Counted from the first letter of the stretch, positions 1-5,471 are shown. The stretch: 6,116 nt of DNA from Flavisolibacter sp. (GCA_013695175.1 JACDAZ010000038.1:1-6116); one strand, 5' to 3'. Program-made: numbers and translations. The notes: a model not told the origin generated them from the letters alone.

Positions 1-323
1 GTATCAATATGTGGCTTGCTGTAATCATTATTGGGCTTGCTGCATCGGCACACCAGGCATGGTCAGCTAATATATTTACCACTGTTTCTGATATGTTCCC
101 CAAAAGAACTGTTGCTTCAGTAACGGGTATAGGTGGGATGGCGGGTGGTATTGGGGGTATTTTAATAGCAAGACTTGCAGGTAAATTATTTGATCATTAT
201 AAGGACCTGGGACAAATAGAAACAGGGTATTATATCATGTTCTTCATTTGCGGTTCAGCATATTTAATAGCCTGGATGATCATGCATTTTCTGGTTCCAA
301 AGCTGAAACCTATTAAACTATAG
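1..323 (+). CDS. MFS transporter, hexuronate (ExuT)-type, C-terminal part (5' end outside window)
   Basis: The reading frame is already open at the left edge (Ile-Asn before the first Met at 9), so this is the last ~106 residues of a longer protein rather than a 104-residue gene. It has three hydrophobic stretches typical of the final helices of a major facilitator permease. Between them is a polar loop with the signature SANIFTTVSDMFPKRTVASV followed by the glycine-rich helix TGIGGMAGGIGGILIA. This pattern is characteristic of the ExuT/anion:cation symporter group, which imports hexuronates such as galacturonate and glucuronate with protons across the inner membrane. The substrate cannot be fixed from the C-terminus alone, because Bacteroidota paralogues carry other sugars and sugar acids. 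The end of this gene (from 282) is repeated at 2378-2419, where it is only a remnant. Its original downstream partner was probably the GH109-like gene now at 2517. Confidence 0.85.
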   Translation, partial: INMWLAVIIIGLAASAHQAWSANIFTTVSDMFPKRTVASVTGIGGMAGGIGGILIARLAGKLFDHYKDLGQIETGYYIMFFICGSAYLIAWMIMHFLVPKLKPIKL

Positions 324-499
324 GTAGTTCCATATAATAAGTTCTGAACCTAATTTTCTAAAAAAGAAAATTAAAGTCGGGTGTTTTACTAATGCCGGTA
401 AAGTTTTATTAATTTCCTTTATGCATCGAAAAGATTTTATTAAAGCAACTGCATTAACTGCAGTTTATACAGCCATTTTACCTTCCGCTAATATTTTTT
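282..499. repeat. Direct repeat, left copy (218 bp)
   Basis: This segment matches 2378-2595 with no indels at a constant offset of 2096 bp. I count 4 substitutions (324 g/a, 341 g/a, 417 c/a, 464 t/c), about 98% identity. It contains the last 13 codons and stop of the transporter, the 97-bp intergenic region, and the first 26 codons of the GH109-like gene. On the left, weaker similarity continues for about four more codons (270-281 against 2366-2377). On the right, identity stops after base 499, where IS256-like sequence begins. Confidence 0.97.
351..373 (+). other. AT-rich hairpin in the MFS-GH109 intergenic region, left copy
   Basis: A perfect 9-bp inverted repeat, taattttct (351-359) and agaaaatta (365-373), encloses a loop of five A residues. 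It lies 27 bp after the transporter stop. There is no U-run directly after the stem and it contains almost no GC, so it is a weak terminator candidate; it could be an mRNA-processing or attenuation element between operon genes. The same structure occurs unchanged at 2447-2469. Confidence 0.4.
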
Positions 500-501
500 A
501 A
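421..501 (+). pseudogene. Truncated 5' end of the GH109-like gene (duplicate of 2517-2594)
   Basis: ATG at 421 opens 26 codons identical to the start of the intact gene at 2517, except Val for Ala at codon 15. They encode the Tat-like leader HRKDFIKATALTA. Identity ends after the Ile-Phe codons, where the junction with an IS256 fragment creates a TAA stop at 499-501. The product would be a leader peptide with no enzyme domain. This is the broken left end of the GH109 gene, left behind when the cargo to its right was introduced. Confidence 0.9.
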
Positions 502-674
502 TAGATTGCTTTGCTCTTTACCACTCCATCTTCCCTGACTTTGAAGTGAATGGCATCCAGCCACATCACCGGATATACGCTCTCAAGTGGACGGTGTTGC
601 CATTCCTTTATAGATGGAATGATCCGGTCTGTAATGGCAGTGATGGTGCCATCAGAGATTTCAAAACCAAAAAG
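501..674 (-). pseudogene. IS256-family transposase fragment (first catalytic Asp region)
   Basis: The reverse strand reads 58 codons without a stop that match the central part of IS256/Mutator-type transposases. They begin LFGFEISDGTITAITDRI, continue KEWQHRPLESVYPVMWLDAI, and end HFKVREDGVVKSKAIY. In this family the Asp of the LDAIHxKVREDG motif is the first residue of the DDE triad; its codon is 555-557. An in-frame stop (675-677) lies just upstream and a junction stop (498-500) just downstream. The N-terminal DNA-binding part, the second Asp and the catalytic Glu are absent, and I see no terminal inverted repeats. It is therefore an inactive relic of a normally ~400-residue protein. Its 3' side abuts the breakpoint of the 218-bp repeat exactly, so it may have taken part in the rearrangement. 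Confidence 0.88.
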
Positions 675-710
675 CTATAAGGGTCTTACAAAAATCATAA
701 GCAGCTTGAC

Positions 711-747
711 AAGGAACAAGGAACAAGGTTCAAGGTACAAGGTACAA
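711..747. repeat. Heptamer tandem repeat, AAGG(A/T)(A/T)C x5
   Basis: Five consecutive 7-bp units run aaggaac, aaggaac, aaggttc, aaggtac, aaggtac, followed by a partial aa. The array lies between the IS256 fragment and the 3' end of the lacI-like relic. From general knowledge, short intergenic repeats of this aaggaac/aaggtac type recur in Bacteroidota genomes; their function is not established. Seven is not a multiple of three codons, so the array is not a coding repeat in either neighbour. Confidence 0.8.
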
Positions 748-777
748 TAGACTAGTTGTTCATTGCCAATTCGAAAT

Positions 778-1116
778 CTACTTCTTCAATGATGATTCTC
801 TTATAATAAATGATGTTTCCAAAACATTTGATTGAAACTCTGTAATCGGTCTTTTACTTTCAATCATTTCTTTCAGAAGTTCAGTGGCATTTTGACCGAT
901 ATCAAATACCGCTTGCCGTATAACAATAAAAGAGGGTTAAAAAAGATCACCAAGGGGTGTATTGGTAAACCTTGTAAAAGCAACTTCTTTTTTAAGCTTC
1001 ATCATTTTTAATCATCCAAAACATACGTGGTAAGTCTGTCACCTGCTATAAAAAGTGTATCGGGTTTTTATTTAGCTTTAAATCTGCTTTATTGCTTCTT
1101 CAACTTCGGCTAAAAT
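778..1116 (-). pseudogene. LacI-family transcriptional regulator, decayed C-terminal fragment
   Basis: Read on the reverse strand in changing frames, this is the effector-binding domain end of a LacI/GalR regulator. Segments in order are ILAEVEEAIKQI (to 1081), KPDTLFIAGDRLTTYVLDD (1067-1011), MMKLKKEVAFTRFTNTPLGD (from 1005), then P-S-F-I-V-I-R-Q-A-V-F-D-I-G-Q, and finally the family's usual ending with I-I-R-E-S-S before a stop at 778-780. The blocks correspond to the D-A-(I/L)-F, V-A-F-x-G-F and V-x-Q-x-x-x-x-I-G motifs of LacI proteins. Damage seen: at least two frameshifts (near 1070-1080 and 1006-1010), a TAA inside the G-D-L-F-x-P segment (codon at 937-939), and no helix-turn-helix or N-terminal half. 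Such regulators often control carbohydrate operons, so it may once have governed the pectin-type genes to its right; that is inference. Confidence 0.82.
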
Positions 1117-1118
1117 CC

Positions 1119-1227
1119 TCACTTAAAGCTCACCGAGTACCTTGGGCAAAACAGTTATCCGAAGCGGATGTAAAAAAATATATACTTAAAAAACATTTTC
1201 GGTTACTGGGAGCCTGAAAAAAATTAA
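1119..1227 (+). pseudogene. Pectinesterase-like (CE8) C-terminal fragment, frameshifted
   Basis: The plus strand reads SLKAHRVPWAKQLSEADVKK then YILK up to about 1190. After removal of one A from a run of six (1188-1193) it continues NIFGYWEPEKN and stops at TAA 1225-1227. The pattern R-V-P-W-A-x-Q-L-(S/T), then (K)Y-(I/T)-L-x-N-I-(F/L), then W-x-P at the very end, matches my memory of the C-termini of Bacteroidota pectinesterases, which remove methyl esters from pectin. Without the correction the frame ends at a stop at 1215-1217. Its stop lies 8 bp before the oxidoreductase start at 1236, the spacing expected for an operon partner. Only about 35 codons remain, so the family call rests on a short motif and could be another plant-polysaccharide enzyme. 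Confidence 0.6.
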
Positions 1228-1235
1228 GTTAGCAG

Positions 1236-2282
1236 ATGAAAAAGATCAATGTTGCCATATGCTCTTTTGGGATGTCCGGAAAATTATTTCATGCCCCTTT
1301 CATTGATGTACATCCCGGATTTGAAATTTATGCTGTTTGGGAAAGATCGAAAAAAGAAGCCAAAGAAATATATCCTGCTGTTTTAAGTTGTAATAACCTT
1401 AATGATCTGCTGCAGGATGATGCTATTGAGCTTATAGTAGTAAACACACCTAATGCCACTCATTATGATTTTACAAAAAGAGCTTTGCTTGCTGGTAAAC
1501 ATGTGATAGTTGAAAAACCTTTTACAGTTACGTTACAGGAAGCTGAAGAACTTGTAGAATTAGCCGGGAAAGTGCAAAGGAAACTATCGGTATATCATAA
1601 CAGGCGTTGGGATAGTGATTTTAAAACAGTAAAAAAAGTTTTGGCATCCGGCGTATTAGGAAATATCGTTGATGTTGAATTTCATTTTGACAGGTATAAA
1701 AAAGATCCGAGTCCTAAAGTTCATAAAGAATTTGCGGCTCCCGGTGCAGGTGTTTTACATGATCTGGGTTCACATTTAATTGATTCCGCACTGCAGCTTT
1801 TTGGTAAGCCTTCTGCCGTATTTGGAGATCTTAGAAAAGTGCGCCCTGTAACTCAAATTAATGATCATATGGATGTGATACTGTTTTATCCTCAAATGAG
1901 AATTCGATTAAAATCAGGATACCTGGCTAAAGAACCTGTTCCTTCTTTCATTATACATGGCGTAAATGGTAGTTTTTTAAAGCCACGTACTGATATTCAG
2001 GAGTTGGAATTGCAGCAGGGAAAAATACCGGGTGGTGCAGGCTGGGGTAAAGAACCTGATGAGGAAAAGGGATTCTTGCATTACGAAATGCAGGATGGAA
2101 AAGTTTTTAAAGAAAAAATAGGCTCAGAGAGTGGAAATTATATGGAATATTATAATGGCATTTATAATGCTATTGTTGATGATGCTCCTTTACCGGTAAC
2201 TGCAAATGAGGGATTATGGGTAATGAAGATAATTGATGCTGTTTTGGAAAGTAATAGGCAAAAAAAAATCATTGAGTTGTAA
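1236..2282 (+). CDS. Gfo/Idh/MocA family NAD(P)-dependent oxidoreductase (YdgJ/YhhX-like)
   Basis: The 348-residue product has the length of the E. coli YdgJ/YhhX branch. An N-terminal Rossmann fold (about 1-120) begins KINVAICSFGMSGKLFHAPF; the first glycine of the usual GxGxxG is Ser10, followed by Gly12 and Gly15. The EKP motif (Glu93-Lys94-Pro95), whose lysine is used in catalysis or substrate binding in this superfamily, is intact. HNRRWD (121-126) and GAGVLHDLGSHLID (170-183, with Asp176 and His180) mark the C-terminal alpha/beta substrate domain. It is probably a cytoplasmic enzyme that oxidises or reduces a sugar, inositol or sugar-acid hydroxyl; the substrate is unknown. ATG at 1236 is the natural start because it lies 8 bp after the stop of the pectinesterase-like relic and leads directly into the Rossmann strand. 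With its upstream partner decayed, the source of its transcription is unclear. Confidence 0.9.
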   Translation: MKKINVAICSFGMSGKLFHAPFIDVHPGFEIYAVWERSKKEAKEIYPAVLSCNNLNDLLQDDAIELIVVNTPNATHYDFTKRALLAGKHVIVEKPFTVTLQEAEELVELAGKVQRKLSVYHNRRWDSDFKTVKKVLASGVLGNIVDVEFHFDRYKKDPSPKVHKEFAAPGAGVLHDLGSHLIDSALQLFGKPSAVFGDLRKVRPVTQINDHMDVILFYPQMRIRLKSGYLAKEPVPSFIIHGVNGSFLKPRTDIQELELQQGKIPGGAGWGKEPDEEKGFLHYEMQDGKVFKEKIGSESGNYMEYYNGIYNAIVDDAPLPVTANEGLWVMKIIDAVLESNRQKKIIEL

Positions 2283-2335
2283 ATTCAAAAGAATGGAACA
2301 AAAGTAGCATTTGTACGTAAAATCTAACGGTGTAG

Positions 2336-2419
2336 ATGAAAGTTATTGTACAGAAGATAATCCTTGCCAGGATCATTATGCATTTTCTGGTTCCAAAGCT
2401 GAAACCTATTAAACTATAG
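2336..2419 (+). pseudogene. Chimeric mini-ORF ending in the duplicated MFS tail
   Basis: ATG at 2336 opens 27 codons that begin MKVIVQKIILAR and run in frame into the transporter's last residues, IMHFLVPKLKPIKL, with stop at 2417-2419. The MFS-homologous part begins at about 2366-2378; the front part is not from the transporter. The front resembles the start of an unrelated gene (short, basic, then hydrophobic, as at the beginning of a signal peptide) that would have followed the oxidoreductase in its original operon. I cannot identify it. Whether this peptide is made is unknown; it is most likely a fusion debris ORF marking the right breakpoint. Confidence 0.55.
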
Positions 2420-2595
2420 ATAGTTCCATATAATAAATTCTGAACCTAATTTTCTAAAAAAGAAAATTAAAGTCGGGTGTTTTACTAATGCCGGTAAAGT
2501 TTTATTAATTTCATTTATGCATCGAAAAGATTTTATTAAAGCAACTGCATTAACTGCAGCTTATACAGCCATTTTACCTTCCGCTAATATTTTTT
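2378..2595. repeat. Direct repeat, right copy (218 bp)
   Basis: This is the partner of 282-499, identical apart from four substitutions. Here the transporter part is only a 3' remnant, and the GH109 part continues into the full gene. It therefore carries the leader region (2420-2516) and start codon of the functional GH109-like gene, including the AT-rich hairpin at 2447-2469. Confidence 0.97.
2447..2469 (+). other. AT-rich hairpin in the leader of the GH109-like gene, right copy
   Basis: The same 9-bp stem and five-A loop as at 351-373 lies 47 bp before the ATG of the intact gene. Neither arm nor loop differs between copies. No U-run follows, so terminator function is doubtful. Confidence 0.4.
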
Positions 2596-3872
2596 CTAAC
2601 ATCGCTCAAAAGAATATTAGAGTAGCCTTAATTGGTGTTGGACTCCGCGGACAAAATCATCTTGACCTTTTATTGCGTAGATCTGATGTTGATGTAACTG
2701 CTATCTGTGATATTGATGATCGTATGCTTGCCACCTCAAAAAAATTAATAAACAAGAGTGGTAAGAAAATGCCTGCAGTGTATACAGGTGATCCAAACAT
2801 CTGGAAAAACATGCTGGAAAAAGAAAAACCTGATGCAGTTATTATATCTACACCCTGGGAGTGGCATACGCCTATGATTTTAGGTTCATTGGAAAGAGGA
2901 ATAAAATATATAGGTACCGAGGTAGTGTTAGGAATCACTTTAGATGATCACTGGAATGTAGTAAAAGAAGCTGAAAAACACAAGGCGCATGTAATGATGC
3001 TTGAAAATGTGTGTTACAGGAGGGATGTGATGGCTGTATTAAATATGGTAAGGCAGGGACTATTTGGTGAGCTTGTTCATTTGCAGGGAGGATACCAGCA
3101 CGATTTAAGAGAAGTGAAATTTAATGATGGAAAACAACCTTATGGTGGTGGTGTGGAGTTTGGAGAAAAAGGATTTTCTGAAGCCAGGTGGCGTACCAAT
3201 CATTCTGTTCATCGTAATGGAGATCTCTATCCTACACATGGTATAGGGCCACTTGCACATTACATAAATATCAATCGTGGCAACCGGTTTACAGCCATAT
3301 CCAGTTTTGCATCAAAAGCAAGAGGCTTACATGATTATATTGTAAAGAAAGCAGGAAAAGATCATCCCAATGCCAAAGTAAATTTTAAATTAGGCGATGT
3401 GGTGACAACTTCTATACAATGTGCTAACGGAGAAACGATTTTATTACAACACGACACCAATCTGCCACGACCTTATTCATTAGGTTTTAGAGTGCAGGGA
3501 ACAAAAGGTTTATGGATGGATGTTGCTAAAGGAATTTATATAGAAGATCTTTCATCAAAACCACACCAATGGGATGAGGCAAAAATTTGGCTGGAGAAAT
3601 ATGACCATCCTTTATGGGCCAGGTGGAGTCGGCAAACGGAAGGTGCCGGTCATGGTGGGATGGATTTTTTTGTAATTCATGCTTTTGTAGAGTCTGTAAA
3701 ACGAAGAACTGTTACACCTATGGATGTATACGATGCGGCTGCCTGGAGTGCAATCACACCTTTAAGTGAAAGATCAATTGAACAAGGTTCACAGGTTCTG
3801 GAATTTCCTGATTTTACTTCAGGAAAATGGCAAAACAGAAAACCTGTTTTTGCTTTAAGTGATGACTATTAA
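2517..3872 (+). CDS. GH109-type glycosidase (NAD-dependent, Gfo/Idh/MocA fold), alpha-N-acetylgalactosaminidase-like
   Basis: The 451-residue protein is the usual size for GH109. Residues 1-26 form a leader, HRKDFIKATALTA, resembling a Tat signal but with Arg-Lys instead of Arg-Arg. A Rossmann domain follows (VALIGVGLRGQNHL, 36-49, with GxGxxG at 40-45), then the EWHTPM region and the catalytic/substrate domain. GH109 landmarks are present: MMLEN with Glu163, GGYQHDLRE (Tyr193), RWRTNHS (Arg226), NGDLYPTHGIGPLAHY with Tyr238 and His241, and PRPYSLGFRVQGTKG with Tyr320. Compared from memory with the Elizabethkingia enzyme, the spacing fits its active-site Glu149, Tyr179, Arg213, Tyr225, His228 and Tyr307. 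Members cleave terminal alpha-GalNAc through an NAD-dependent oxidation-elimination mechanism; other GH109 subgroups differ in substrate, so specificity is inferred. The sugar kinase downstream fits an amino-sugar role. Its start is duplicated at 421. Confidence 0.85.
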   Translation: MHRKDFIKATALTAAYTAILPSANIFSNIAQKNIRVALIGVGLRGQNHLDLLLRRSDVDVTAICDIDDRMLATSKKLINKSGKKMPAVYTGDPNIWKNMLEKEKPDAVIISTPWEWHTPMILGSLERGIKYIGTEVVLGITLDDHWNVVKEAEKHKAHVMMLENVCYRRDVMAVLNMVRQGLFGELVHLQGGYQHDLREVKFNDGKQPYGGGVEFGEKGFSEARWRTNHSVHRNGDLYPTHGIGPLAHYININRGNRFTAISSFASKARGLHDYIVKKAGKDHPNAKVNFKLGDVVTTSIQCANGETILLQHDTNLPRPYSLGFRVQGTKGLWMDVAKGIYIEDLSSKPHQWDEAKIWLEKYDHPLWARWSRQTEGAGHGGMDFFVIHAFVESVKRRTVTPMDVYDAAAWSAITPLSERSIEQGSQVLEFPDFTSGKWQNRKPVFALSDDY

Positions 3873-3916
3873 TCTTGTGTACAAAGAATCACCACATTAA
3901 TCTCCGAATTACATTA

Positions 3917-3939
3917 TTTTAAGTCTTCCAAACTTAAAA
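3917..3939. promoter_or_regulatory. Inverted repeat upstream of the sugar kinase
   Basis: The perfect 7-bp arms ttttaag (3917-3923) and cttaaaa (3933-3939) flank a 9-base loop in the 93-bp gap before the kinase. Just after them, tacattta (3943-3950) resembles the Bacteroidota -7 box TAnnTTTG, with a mismatch at the last position. I see no clear -33 TTG at the right distance. It may be an operator or a weak hairpin; this is suggestive only. Confidence 0.25.
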
Positions 3940-3965
3940 AACTACATTTATGCAGATTTTTGAAA

Positions 3966-5003
3966 ATGGAAAAACTGGCTTCCTTACTGCATGCTTATAA
4001 TATTGAACCTCCTTTTTATGCAGAACCTATTGGTTCGGGACTGATTCATAAAACATGGAAAGTAAGAACTGCTGCTACTGAATATGTTTTACAACAAATT
4101 AACCACAATGTCTTTACTAAACCAGGAGATATTGAGTATAATAATAACTTGCTTGAAGGTTACCTCAAACAGTATCATGACAACTATTTAATAGTTTTTC
4201 CTTTAGCAGATATGAAAGGTAAAAAGCTGGTTCGGATTGAAGGTTTTTTCTACCGGTTATTTCCTTTTGTAAAAGATTCTCATACTATTCAATGTGTTGA
4301 AACAGCAGACCAGGCTTATGAAGCAGCTTCACAATTTGGAAGGTTTACAAGCATGTTTTCAGGAATGCAGGTAAAAAAGTTAAGAATAACTATTCCGGGT
4401 TTTCATGACCTGAGATTGCGTTACCGCCAGTTTTTAACTGCATTAAAAAAGGGTAATGCAAAAAGAATAACTTTTGCTAAAGAACCAATTCAAAAATTAT
4501 TGCGTTATTCATTTATTGAAGAAGAATACAGGTTTATACAATCACATCCTGACTTTAAAGTAAGGGTTACACATCATGACACTAAAATTTCTAATGTATT
4601 ATTTAATGATTATAATGAAGGTATTTGTGTGATAGACCTGGATACTGTGATGCCGGGTTATTTTATTAGTGATTTGGGAGATATGATGCGTACTTATTTA
4701 AGTGCTGCAAATGAAGATGAGACAGATTTTGAAAAGATCATCATCAGGAAGGAAATGTATAAGGCTATTAAGAATGGATATTTGAATGAAATGAAAGATG
4801 AATTAACTAAAACAGAAACAGATTCATTTTATTATTCTGGAAAATTCATTATTTACATGCAGGCGATTCGCTTTCTGACAGACTATTTGAATAATGACAC
4901 TTATTATGGGGCACAATATGAAAATCAAAATTATGACAGGGCAGGAAACCAGATTGTTTTATTAGAACAATATCTGAACATGGAAAAAATATTATCCAGG
5001 TAA
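3966..5003 (+). CDS. APH-fold sugar kinase, N-acetylhexosamine 1-kinase (NahK)-like
   Basis: This is a 345-residue cytoplasmic kinase of the aminoglycoside phosphotransferase fold. The N-lobe has the nucleotide loop PIGSGLIHKTWKV (21-33) and the NahK-type strand YVLQQINHNVFTKPGDIEYN (40-59). The catalytic loop is THHDTKISNVLF (202-213), containing HxDxxxxN with Asp205 and Asn210. It is followed by CVIDLDTVMPGYFISDLGDMMR (starting at 221), whose Asp224 and Asp226 would bind the metal. The D-L-D-T-V-M-P-G and (T)H-x-D-T-K-x-x-N-V-L-F wording is typical of N-acetylhexosamine 1-kinases, which convert GalNAc or GlcNAc to the 1-phosphate, rather than of antibiotic-modifying APH enzymes. ATG at 3966 is preferred to the in-frame TTG at 3960, because the TTG adds only two residues and is a rarer start. 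It follows the GH109-like gene after 93 bp on the same strand, consistent with phosphorylating the sugar that enzyme releases. Substrate is inferred. Confidence 0.82.
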   Translation: MEKLASLLHAYNIEPPFYAEPIGSGLIHKTWKVRTAATEYVLQQINHNVFTKPGDIEYNNNLLEGYLKQYHDNYLIVFPLADMKGKKLVRIEGFFYRLFPFVKDSHTIQCVETADQAYEAASQFGRFTSMFSGMQVKKLRITIPGFHDLRLRYRQFLTALKKGNAKRITFAKEPIQKLLRYSFIEEEYRFIQSHPDFKVRVTHHDTKISNVLFNDYNEGICVIDLDTVMPGYFISDLGDMMRTYLSAANEDETDFEKIIIRKEMYKAIKNGYLNEMKDELTKTETDSFYYSGKFIIYMQAIRFLTDYLNNDTYYGAQYENQNYDRAGNQIVLLEQYLNMEKILSR

Positions 5004-5031
5004 TAGATCCTTCTTTTATTAGAACTTCATA

Positions 5032-5433
5032 TTATTTCCAGTTCCGCTTCATATCCTTATATGCTTTTTTAGAAATGGTTGACTTCTTTTTTGATTTAGA
5101 AGTACCTTTTTTCTTTTTAGCATTAATGTTATTCACTAAGGAATTTTTAACTCCTAACTTGTTCTTTTTGGTACTTGCTTTTTTAGAGGGCGATTTTTTT
5201 GAAGCAGCTTTCTTAGAACCTGACTTTTTTGAAGCCGTTTTCTTTTTTGAACTTGCTTTTGCAGAACTCACTTTTTTTGAAGTTACTTTTTTAGCTCCGG
5301 CTTTCTTAGTTGGGGCTTTTTTTACAGATGATTTTTTGGTACCTGCTTTTTTTGAAGTTGATTTTTTTGAAGCTCCTTTTTTTGTAGCCGTCTTCTTTTT
5401 AGAAGCTCCCTTTTTACTTGTAGCTTTTGCCAT
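5032..5433 (-). CDS. Lysine-rich histone H1-like protein
   Basis: The 133-residue protein has about 51 lysines and only one acidic residue. Residues ~3-90 are a degenerate pentad repeat of the form x-x-x-Lys-Lys, with Ala, Ser, Thr, Gly and Val in the variable positions. A short Asn-containing linker (KLGVKNSLVNNINA) and a basic tail ending AYKDMKRNWK follow. This composition resembles the C-terminal domain of eukaryotic histone H1 and the bacterial H1-like/AlgP-type proteins, which bind DNA non-specifically by charge and may help compact the nucleoid. There is no globular domain, signal peptide or membrane segment. The start ATG (5431-5433) gives M-A-K-A-T, and the repeat pattern begins at once. 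The gene converges on the sugar kinase with a 28-bp gap and lies downstream of the LytTR regulator on the same strand, 92 bp away. The antisense frame is open only because AAA/AAG lysine codons read as TTT/CTT; it is not a gene. Homology calls are unreliable for such low-complexity sequence. Confidence 0.8.
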   Translation of the reverse strand: MAKATSKKGASKKKTATKKGASKKSTSKKAGTKKSSVKKAPTKKAGAKKVTSKKVSSAKASSKKKTASKKSGSKKAASKKSPSKKASTKKNKLGVKNSLVNNINAKKKKGTSKSKKKSTISKKAYKDMKRNWK

Positions 5434-5471
5434 AGTTTTTTATAACTATTACAATCAATATGCCTAAAACA

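Noticed and set aside
550..750. Open frame on the plus strand, 66 codons
   Set aside because: It is antisense to the clearly recognisable IS256 transposase fragment and ends in the heptamer array; the translation has no family resemblance.
501..2377. A complete transposon or integron-like element bounded by the 218-bp repeats
   Set aside because: The repeats are ordinary gene sequence, not terminal inverted repeats or att sites, and there is no intact transposase or integrase inside.
2657..2938. Open frame on the minus strand, 93 codons
   Set aside because: It lies fully inside the GH109-like gene, antisense to the Rossmann domain, and shows no recognisable motif.
3966..5003. Aminoglycoside resistance phosphotransferase
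   Set aside because: The fold is shared, but the catalytic loop wording (H-H-D-T-K-x-x-N-V-L-F and D-L-D-T-V-M-P-G) and the N-terminal Q-Q-I-N-x-x-V-F block are of the sugar 1-kinase type, and the neighbour is a glycosidase.
5004..5031. Bidirectional terminator between the convergent kinase and H1-like genes
   Set aside because: The 28-bp gap has no stem with a flanking T-run that I can see.
5075..5467. Plus-strand frame of 130 codons, rich in Phe, looking like a membrane protein
   Set aside because: It is the mirror of the lysine-rich gene: lysine codons read backwards give Phe and Leu. The minus-strand frame has the meaningful xxxKK periodicity.
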